Below the pieces are notes generated by a model. The model was not told the origin of the DNA. It searched no databases and saw nothing but the letters and a program-made list of their open reading frames with translations. DNA of 64,000 nucleotides, from the NCBI RefSeq assembly GCF_037392515.1, contig NC_090290.1:58526645-58590644 (forward strand). Reading direction: 5' to 3'. The stretch's first letter is position 1; each line of letters begins with the position of its first letter. The DNA is from Haliotis asinina (lineage: Eukaryota; Mollusca; Gastropoda; Lepetellida; Haliotidae). Both the position numbers and the translations under genes were made by a program. Positions 57,390 to 64,000 of the stretch are shown in pieces.

Positions 57390-57740
57390 TATTGACAACA
57401 TCACCGGAACACAACCACCCTGAGGAACATTACACAACTCTATGGCGTGAACATGCTCCGTTCTTCACACATGCACCCTGACTGGTGTAAACCTACCTGT
57501 AGTCATTTGTCTTATTCAACAACCCTGTATAAAATTTCATGTCAATTCTATGTACCTGTTGACATTGACAACATCACCTGTACACAACCACTCTGAGGAA
57601 ACACATTCAAAATGTGAGACATGGATTAGCTCCACTCTTCAAACATGCACCCTGATCATTGGAAATCATTGGTCTGATACAGCAAGCCTGTTCTAACTTC
57701 ATTTTTGTGGATAAAACTGCATGTCCATGGGTTCAAATGC
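57390..57740. repeat. Old tandem duplication, 173-bp step
   Basis: TTGACAACATCACC occurs at 57,392 and 57,565. In both places it is followed by ACACAACCAC(C/T)CTGAGGAA, and later by CATGCACCCTGA and CA(A)CAAGCCTG/CAACAACCCTG. The copies have diverged substantially. Confidence 0.75.
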
Positions 57741-58110
57741 CTGAGAAAAAGTTGTTAATGATGTTGTTAAGATCACCAACATCACAGCTAGGGACAGACC
57801 TGCAAGGGGACTTCATTCTAATCCCCATGAACATGCTTGGGGTATTATGTGAAGTTGTGTTTCTTGTGAACATGGTCAATCCCTAGACTCTGGATGACCT
57901 TGAACAGGCGTTACAGAGAGAATGGCAGAACATTCATGATTCAACCACAACAACTCTTAAGGCTCATTTCGTCAATGGAAAGACTTCTGGAAGCATGCAT
58001 TTGTGCTCCTGGTGGTCCTATCAGATAGTGAACACCACTCCACTGTCCAAAACTAACCTCACACTAAATGTTCACCTTTTTCTCCATCAGTGGAGCACAT
58101 TTTGCACAAC
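57650..58110 (+). pseudogene. Tc1/mariner transposase, C-terminal remnant
   Basis: Plus-strand pieces: FVDKTACPW near 57,702-57,726 (position of the second catalytic Asp region), then HSNPHEHAWGIM near 57,812-57,848 in a shifted frame (the conserved N-P-x-E-H-x-W block containing the third catalytic residue), and TLDDLEQALQREWQNI near 57,888-57,933. These are typical of Tc1-like transposases. Frameshifts and a stop at 57,884-57,886 make it inactive. The N-terminal DNA-binding half is not visible. Confidence 0.75.
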
Positions 58111-59692
58111 TGTTTTCATGATTAAATGCTTTTGATCATCTGCAAGTGTAATATTGCTCAATTCCATTTCCTTTCCTTTTCTTCATCATGAATATATATC
58201 TTTTAGCTTCCGATTACAACATCCCATGATTTGCATTTCCAATAAATGAAAATGTAATGAGACCAAAAATGTGTGTTACTTAGCATTTTGTTAGGAATAT
58301 ATCAACCATGCCAGAACTGAAGTTGTTCTATGAACTGCATTGAAGGGTGATAGATTTGCCTTCACAGTGTGTGTACCACGTATCATTTGCATGGTCAGAT
58401 ACACTGTATACTGCAGTCATCATGCTGTACATGAGATCATTTTTTCCATTAGTCATAAGTACAAGTCAAGTATTGCAGCACGACATCATGAGCTAAACTG
58501 AACATATGTACCATTAACAAGTGGCAAGGCAAATTGATTCATGTCAGCATGCATTTGCATGTGGGCTATGGCTCCTCAAAGATTTGTTTATAGCCAGGTA
58601 TGAAAGAAAAGCCTGTCCAACCGCCCAAAAGGGACAATATTTCTGTCAGACAGTCTAAATGGGCCAGCCCAATCATCTGGCAAGAACTTTAGATGTTGCA
58701 TACATATGAGCAAATTCACCATGTCTGGGTGTCTGGTTACATCCTTTGGGGACTGGTAACATTTGAAAATGACCCGTACTACGAATGTCTGGATTGGTTT
58801 TCGGTTTATTTCATGCACTGCTGATAGTAAAATAATACTGAACATTGTGATTTTGCTGTCATCACCTCATACAGGTTTGCCTGGAAAAGTACCCCTATCA
58901 TTCACAAACGCTGCTGCAATACATGGTCTATCAAGAAAGTAGTGTTGAAAGATCAACCTCAAATCAGCAAAACACATTTACACCTTAACATGAGGCATCA
59001 CAGAGCTCCATTCTATTGAAGTGTGTATGTCCCAGGGTTAAAGCATTATTCAATCATTATGATAATATGCAATTTTCAGTGGTCAGGTTTGGCTTGTTGC
59101 ATTATTGTGACATGCTTGATGTTGCACATGGTGCTGAGCAAAACAGCACACAAGAGCACATCAACCTCAACCCCCTGCCCAATGTGTAAAATACAGAACA
59201 GCCCAAAGGCACTGACTGAAATTGGTACTGTGCACAGTAGCTATAAGCGAAGGTCAAATGACATTATGTCCATTTGAAGCTTATTTGTGACACTTATCCC
59301 CCTTGTAAACAATAAGTGCAGGCATGAGTACACTGACTTCTGAGTTATTGTACCAGACAAGTCAGAGAAAGAACAGTTTGTATTTGTCCTCTCATACATC
59401 ATTTCATACACCATAATTATTTTAAAATTTAACGTGGAAAGGAATAAAACACAAGCTGAAAAGAAAATGTGCTGTTGGCTGAAGGCATGGGATGTATATC
59501 ATGATATTGTATCTCTGAAAATTCCTGAAACAGGAAGGGGAAAGTGATGGAGGGAAAGTGGAGGCAGGGCATACCACATGAACATGCCTACCTGTAGATA
59601 CAACATACAACATGGGCTAGGTATAGATCCAACATGACCACAGCATTTGTCATCAGCAAGTCACTGTATTCTTACCTTTTCGGTTTCCACAG
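58111..59692. other. No recognisable feature
   Basis: AT-rich DNA. Short frames on both strands have no supporting motifs. Confidence 0.5.
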
Positions 59693-59887
59693 CTATCCAT
59701 ACTCCCATGAATAAACGTGTACCACTTGCCTCTGTGTAGGGGAAACAGCGCCAGTGCTGTAGGAGAGCGCGATAATCGTCCCTGCGCTTTCCTGCACGCT
59801 GTCGTCTGCTCTTAAGGGGTGATACATTTCCTTGATGCTGCTCTCGGGATCAAATAGCACGAAAGACACGGTGCTGAAAACGGTCAT
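59693..59887 (-). CDS. Possible small ORF or exon, minus strand
   Basis: A 64-codon frame opens MTVFSTVSFVLFDPESSIKEM and ends at TAG (59,693). Its base composition is markedly richer in GC than the surrounding DNA, and just after the stop on the same strand is a strong splice-donor-like AAAAG|GTAAGAA near 59,680. It could be the last coding part of a terminal exon with a spliced 3' UTR, a first exon, or chance. I do not recognise the protein. Confidence 0.25.
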   Translation of the reverse strand: MTVFSTVSFVLFDPESSIKEMYHPLRADDSVQESAGTIIALSYSTGAVSPTQRQVVHVYSWEYG

Positions 59888-60231
59888 TGGGGATTAATAA
59901 AATGAAAGCATCATAACATGTCACTTTAATGGTCATCATTGTATATATATTATACTTTTTTATCTATTTTTTATTAAATGTCGGGGAAACTTATGACACA
60001 TTCTGTCATGTATCCCTGGGCCGTCGGTGATATAAAGTAGTCCCCATTTTTTTCATCTGTCGAAACGTTTTGGTTTCCAGTGTCAGTATTGTTTATTGTT
60101 ATTAGTACGTTGTTGGAACCTATTTTGCGTGGTGTTTGGCATAGTGTGCCTCGCGCTGTTTCGTATTTTGTTTGGCACTCTTTTCTTTCATTTTTGGGCA
60201 CGTCTCCAAAATACTTTCTACTTTTCCTTAA

Positions 60232-60353
60232 GTCCTCCCTGACCATCCTACTGGTAAAGCACCGCTTCTCGTCTGGTCCGCGAAGTGAATCCCAGTCGGG
60301 CCGGGATAGTACTTGGATGGGTGACCGCCTGGGAACTCCCGGTGCTGTAGACC
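60232..60353 (+). rRNA. 5S rRNA-like sequence (pseudogene or 5S-derived element)
   Basis: The 3' half is nearly canonical 5S rRNA: box C-type GTACTTGGATGGGTGACCGC at 60,309-60,328, CTGGGAAC, then GGTGCTGTAGACC, with CAGTCGGGCCGGG and TTCTCGTCTG in the expected places. Total length is about 122 bases, as expected. The first 30 bases are strongly diverged from metazoan 5S, so helix I is not well formed. Helix II appears kept with different bases: ACTGG (60,250-60,254) pairs with CCAGT (60,292-60,296). It may be a diverged 5S gene, a pseudogene, or the head of a 5S-derived SINE; only one copy is in the window. Confidence 0.75.
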
Positions 60354-60356
60354 TCT

Positions 60357-60387
60357 CTTTTTTTTTCTTTTCTTTTTTTTTTTTTTT
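60357..60387 (+). terminator. Pol III-type T-run terminator
   Basis: A 9-T run follows the 5S-like sequence within 5 bases, then more T runs to 60,387. RNA polymerase III ends at four or more T residues, so this is a suitable terminator for a 5S-type transcript. Confidence 0.6.
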
Positions 60388-60529
60388 GTTCAAGTGTCCG
60401 AGAGGCTGGTTGGTGGGACCGCCGTGGCATGTCCGCCCGTCCCGTCTTTTGTTGTCCATCATATCGGGCGTGGAATGTTGTTTGTCCCCCCAAATGGATG
60501 GAGGTAACGGAGCGCGTTAGGGAAGGGGC
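60388..60529. other. Spacer between 5S-like sequence and telomere-like satellite
   Basis: GC content rises here. A long minus-strand frame (59,974-60,462) runs antisense through the 5S-like sequence and is not regarded as a gene. Confidence 0.4.
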
Positions 60530-62357
60530 AGGGCTGGCTAGGGCTAGGGCTGGCACCTTAAACGAAGTTAAGATTAGGGCAAGAGCTAGGGTTAAGAACG
60601 CACATCGAGTGAACGGATACGGTTAGGGCAAAAGCTAGGGTTAGCACCACAGATGAAGTTAAAGGATACGGTAAGGGTTAGGGTTAGGGTTAGGGTTAGC
60701 ACCGCAAATGGAGTGAACGGATACGGTTAGGGTTAAGGTAAGCACCGCAAATCGAGTTAACGGATACGGTTAGGGCAGAAGTTAGGGTTAGCACCAGAAA
60801 TGAAGTGAACGGATGCGGTTAGGGCTAGAGTTAGGGTTAGCACCGCAAATGGACTTAACGGATACGGTTAGGGCAGGACTTAGGGTTAGCACCATAGATG
60901 AAGTGAACGGATACGGTTAGGGCAAGACCTAGGGTTAGCACCAGATATGAAGTGAACGGATACGGTTAGGGCAGAAGTTAGGGTTAGCACCAGAAATGAA
61001 GTGAACGGATACGGTTAGGGCAGAAGTTAGGGTTAGCACCAGAATTGAAGTGAACGGATGCGGTTAGGGCAAGGGTTAGGGTTAGCACCAGAAATGAAGT
61101 GAACGGATACTGTTAGGGCAGAAGTTAGGGTTAGCACTAGAAATCGAGCTAACGGATACGGTTAGGGTTAGGGTTAGCACCACCAATCGACTTAACGGAT
61201 ACGGTTAGGGCAAGGGTTAGGGTTAGCACCGTAGATGAAGTGAACGGATACGGTTAGGGCAAGACCTAGGGTTAGCACCACAAATGGAGTGAACGGATAC
61301 GGTTAGGGCAAGAGTTAGGGTTAGCACCACCAATCGACTTAACGGATACGGTTAGGGCAAGACTTAGGGTTAGCGCCGCAAATGGACTTAACGGATACGG
61401 TTAGGGCTGGACTTAGGGTTAGCACCATAGATGAAGTGAACGGATACGGTTAGGGCAGAAGTTAGGGTTAGCACCAGAAATGAAGTGAACGGATGCGGTT
61501 AGGGCAAGAGCTAGGGTTAGCGCCGCAAATGGACTTAACGGATACGGTTAGGGCTGGACTTAGGGTTAGCACCACAAATCGAGCTAACGGATACGGTTAG
61601 GGCAGAAGTTAGGGTTAGCACCGTAGATGAAGTGAACGGATGCGGTTAGGGCAAGAGCTAGGGTTAGCACCGCAAATGGACTTAACGGATACGGTTAGGG
61701 CTGGACTTAGGGTTAGCACCACAAATCGAGCTAACGGATACGGTTAGGGCAGAAGTTAGGGTTAGCACCGTAGATGAAGTGAACGGATACGGTTAGGGCA
61801 AGACCTAGGGTTAGCACCGCAAATGGACTTAACGGATACGGTTAGGGCTGGACTTAGGGTTAGCACCACAAATCGAGCTAACGGATACGGTTAGGGCAGA
61901 AGTTAGGGTTAGCACCGTAGATGAAGTGAACGGATACGGTTAGGGCAAGACCTAGGGTTAGCACCGCAAATGGACTTAACGGATACGGTTAGGGCTGGAC
62001 TTAGGGTTAGCACCACAAATCGAGCTAACGGATACGGTTAGGGCAGAAGTTAGGGTTAGCACCGTAGATGAAGTGAACGGATACGGTAAGGGCAAGAGTT
62101 AGGGTTAGCACCGCAAATGGACTTAACGGATACGGTTAGGGCTGGACTTAGGGTTAGCACCACAAATCGAGCTAACGGATACGGTTAGGGCAGAAGTTAG
62201 GGTTAGCACCGTAGATGAAGTGAACGGATACGGTTAGGGCAAGAGTTAGGGTTAGCACCGCAAATGGACTTAACGGATACGGTTAGGGCTGGACTTAGGG
62301 TTAGCACCACAAATCGAGTTAACGGATACGGTTAGGGCAGAAGTTAGGGTAAAGACG
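60530..62357. repeat. Telomere-motif satellite, 49-bp monomers, about 37 copies
   Basis: Monomers read ...GGATACGGTTAGGGC..., then (A/C)TTAGGGTTAGCACC, and a variable AAATCGAG or AGATGAAGTGAA segment. Each holds two or three TTAGGG words on the plus strand. A pure run of nearly four TTAGGG repeats lies at about 60,675-60,697. TTAGGG is the molluscan telomere repeat, so this array looks derived from, or mixed with, telomeric DNA. The left part (to about 61,370) is irregular in monomer order. Confidence 0.95.
61376..62350. repeat. 147-bp higher-order repeat of the TTAGGG satellite
   Basis: Three 49-bp monomer types repeat in fixed order: type A (CCGCAAATGGACTTAACGG), type B (CCACAAATCGAGCTAACGG) and type C (CCGTAGATGAAGTGAACGG). 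Type A starts at 61,376, 61,523, 61,670, 61,817, 61,964, 62,111 and 62,258, exactly 147 bp apart each time. In the first one or two periods the B or C place is taken by other variants, and copies become near-identical toward the right. Confidence 0.93.
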
Positions 62358-62365
62358 AAAAATCG

Positions 62366-63010
62366 AGCCGGCCCGTTGGGGCGCGCTTTTTTTGGTTGTG
62401 TTTTTGAGAGTGACCTGTGGGGCGCGTTGTGGGATGCCTGTTTTTGGAGCTGTTGCGTGACGGGCGTGCCGCCGTCCCGTTTTTCAGTCCGTTGGGGTGC
62501 GCTTTTTCAGATTGTGTTTTTGAGAGTGACCCGTGGGGCGCGTTGTGGGGTGCATGTTTTTGGAGGTATGGTGTGGCATGCGTGCCGCCGTCCCGTTTTT
62601 CAGTCCGTTGAGGTGGGCTTTTTTGGATTGTGTTTTTGAGAGTGACCTGTGGGGCGCGTTGTGGGGTGCATGTTTTTGGAGGTATGGTGTGGCATGCGTG
62701 CCACCGTCCCGTTTTTCAGTCCGTTGAGGTGGGCTTTTTTAGATTGTGTTTTTGAGAGTGACCCGTGGGGCGCGTTGTGGGATGCCTGTTTTTGGAGGTA
62801 TGGCGTGACGGGCGTGCCGCCGTCCCGTTTTTCAGTCCGTTGAGGTGCGCTTTTTTGGATTGTGTTTTTGAGAGTGACCTGTGGGGCGCGTTGTGGGATG
62901 CCTGTTTTTGGAGGTATGGCGTGACGGGCGTGCCGCCGTCCCCTGTTTTGCAGTCCTTTGGGGGTGCGCCTTTTTGGATTGTGTTTTGTGGGAGTGACCT
63001 GTGGGACGTG
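62366..63010. repeat. 116-bp GC-rich tandem repeat, 5-6 copies
   Basis: Landmarks GGCGCGTTGTGGG(G/A)TGC, GTGCCGCCGTCCC and TTTTTGAGAGTGACC recur every 116 bp (GCGCGTTGTGG at about 62,421, 62,537, 62,653, 62,769 and 62,885). Frames of 64-102 codons on plus and 110-169 on minus are stop-poor by repetition; the period is not a multiple of three, so no repeat protein is implied. Confidence 0.94.
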
Positions 63011-63289
63011 CTCCCGTGTTGGCTTTGTGTGTCGCCCCGTTGCCGCAAGCAACCCTTTTCGGCTTCGATTTGAGTTTGGACTTGCGGGGTGCGACGGGAG
63101 GCTTGGCACGGTGCGCCGTCCGTGCGATGATGTTGTCGGCGGTGCCCCGCCAGCTTACCGTTCGCGCTGCCGCACTTGCGTCGTTGGTGGGTTGCCCTGA
63201 GCGGCGTCGACGTTTGGTCTACGTTGGCGTTGTTTGTCTGTGATGTTTTTGGTGCGTGGTGGTGACGTGGGCGTTTGACTTTGTAGGGG
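63011..63289. other. GC-rich spacer between two arrays
   Basis: Unique-looking GC-rich DNA with CpG-dense text. Overlapping frames are open on both strands because of base composition. Nothing is recognised. Confidence 0.4.
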
Positions 63290-63975
63290 AATCGCGGACA
63301 TGGGTTGTTGTGGCGGGGAATTCGCGGAGTGTTGGAATGAAAGACAATGGTTCTGGGTCGGCAATTGTAAATGCGAATGCGCCTGACTGTGCCCTGTAGG
63401 TCTTACGAGGTCTGACGAGGTCTTACATCGCGGACATGTATTTTTTAACGATGGCGGACGGAGCGTTTTCTTGTGTAGGAATTAAAGACAATGTTTTCCT
63501 AGTCACCTGTGAGTGAAATGAAGCCTGCCGGAATGGCGGACGTGTACTTATGTGCCGGGGCACGGACGCACTTGCGGCATTGGGTGTTGTGTTTGAATTA
63601 AAGACAGTGGTTTCCCTAGCCACCTGTAAGTGAAATGAAGCCTGCCGGAATGGCGGACGTGTATTTTTGTCACGGCGGACGGAGCGTTTTCTTGTGTAGG
63701 AAGTAAAGACAATGTTTTCCTAGCCACCTGTAAGTGAAATGAAGCCTGCCGGAATGGCGGACGTGTATTTTTGTCACGGCGGACGGAGCGTTTTCTTGTG
63801 TAGGAATTAAAGACGGTGGTTTCCCTAGCCACTTGTAAGTCAATTTAAACCTGCCGGAATGGTGGACGTGTATTTTCGTGACGGCGGACGGAGTGTTTTC
63901 TTGCGTTGGAATGAAAGACGATGGTTTTCCTAGCCAGACATAAGTCAACTTGAACCTGCCCGTATCTCTTGGTCA
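63290..63975. repeat. ~105-bp GC-rich tandem repeat, about 6 copies
   Basis: AAGCCTGCCGGAATG(G) recurs at 63,521, 63,638 and 63,742, with AAACCTGCCGGAATGG at 63,847 and a weaker one near 63,953. Each is associated with GCGGACGTGTATTTT, GGCGGACGGAGCGTTTTC and AAAGACAATG(G)TTTTCCTAG. Steps are 117, 104, 105 and about 106 bp; the first step includes a different insert. A related beginning is seen at 63,294-63,350. The array approaches the right edge of the window. Confidence 0.9.
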
Positions 63976-64000
63976 AGGGACCGTGGTGTCTCACTACTTA

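Noticed and set aside
60370..60450. A tRNA gene after the 5S-like sequence (GTGTCCGAGAGGCTGG resembles a tRNA D arm)
   Set aside because: No matching anticodon arm, T arm or acceptor pairing could be found downstream.
59974..60462. A 162-codon minus frame with a lysine run
   Set aside because: It runs antisense through the 5S-like sequence, and the lysines come from the T-run terminator.
62376..63243. Plus and minus frames of 64-169 codons at the right end
   Set aside because: They arise from stop-poor GC-rich 116-bp repeats with a period not divisible by three.
63423..63948. Overlapping minus frames (MARETTVFNS..., HSGRLHFTYRW...)
   Set aside because: They repeat with the ~105-bp array and change frame with unit length; there is no independent sign of coding.

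Overview
The window is eukaryotic, non-operonic DNA, most likely from a vetigastropod mollusc of the abalone (Haliotis) type. The main reason is two copies of a SINE that ends in a 'gctgagtgcggcgtaaaac' block with an ACTCACTC-type tail, which I recognise as an abalone repeat (memory, not a search). I see no intact cellular protein-coding gene. Nearly everything supportable is satellite DNA, minisatellites or decayed mobile elements.

Layout. (1) 1-17,211: about 200 tandem copies of an 85-bp satellite with higher-order structure. (2) 17.8-19.1 kb: 3' end of an L1/Tx1-like LINE, split by a full-length SINE on the other strand. (3) 19.7-24.4 kb: a second, diverged SINE, a decayed unknown minus-strand reading frame, otherwise plain AT-rich DNA. 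(4) 24.4-28.1 kb: a hAT (ZBED-like) transposase pseudogene, a short head-to-head telomeric palindrome, and a 100-bp minisatellite of 15 copies. (5) 28.1-30.0 kb: decayed minus-strand frames that may come from a virus-like (Polinton/adintovirus-type) element. (6) 30.06-30.58 kb: a 0.5-kb MITE with ~90-bp inverted ends. (7) 31-32.8 kb: dispersed and 177-bp repeats and a compact NRF1/ETS/CRE motif cluster. (8) 33.3-37.0 kb: a broken DIRS-like retroelement carrying a SINE. (9) 37.2-50.6 kb: a nest. A minus-strand multicopy gene fossil is split by a CR1-like LINE, which is itself split by a Ty3/gypsy provirus; a 70-bp minisatellite of ~55 copies has grown beside its 5' part. (10) 50.5-60.2 kb: mostly unannotatable DNA with small minisatellites (21, 49, 63 bp), a dispersed repeat with a conserved short reading frame, and a Tc1/mariner pseudogene. 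(11) 60.2-64 kb: a 5S rRNA-like sequence followed by three GC-richer arrays: a 49-bp satellite built on TTAGGG (organised as a 147-bp trimer), a 116-bp array and a ~105-bp array. This block has a subtelomeric character.

The coding remains do not work together as a system. They are successive, mostly dead insertions. The notable biology is repeat evolution: four arrays with readable higher-order periods (85, 100, 49 and 70 bp families), telomere-motif DNA away from or near a chromosome end, and a three-level nested insertion. Family names below rest on motifs I read by eye; no database search was possible.
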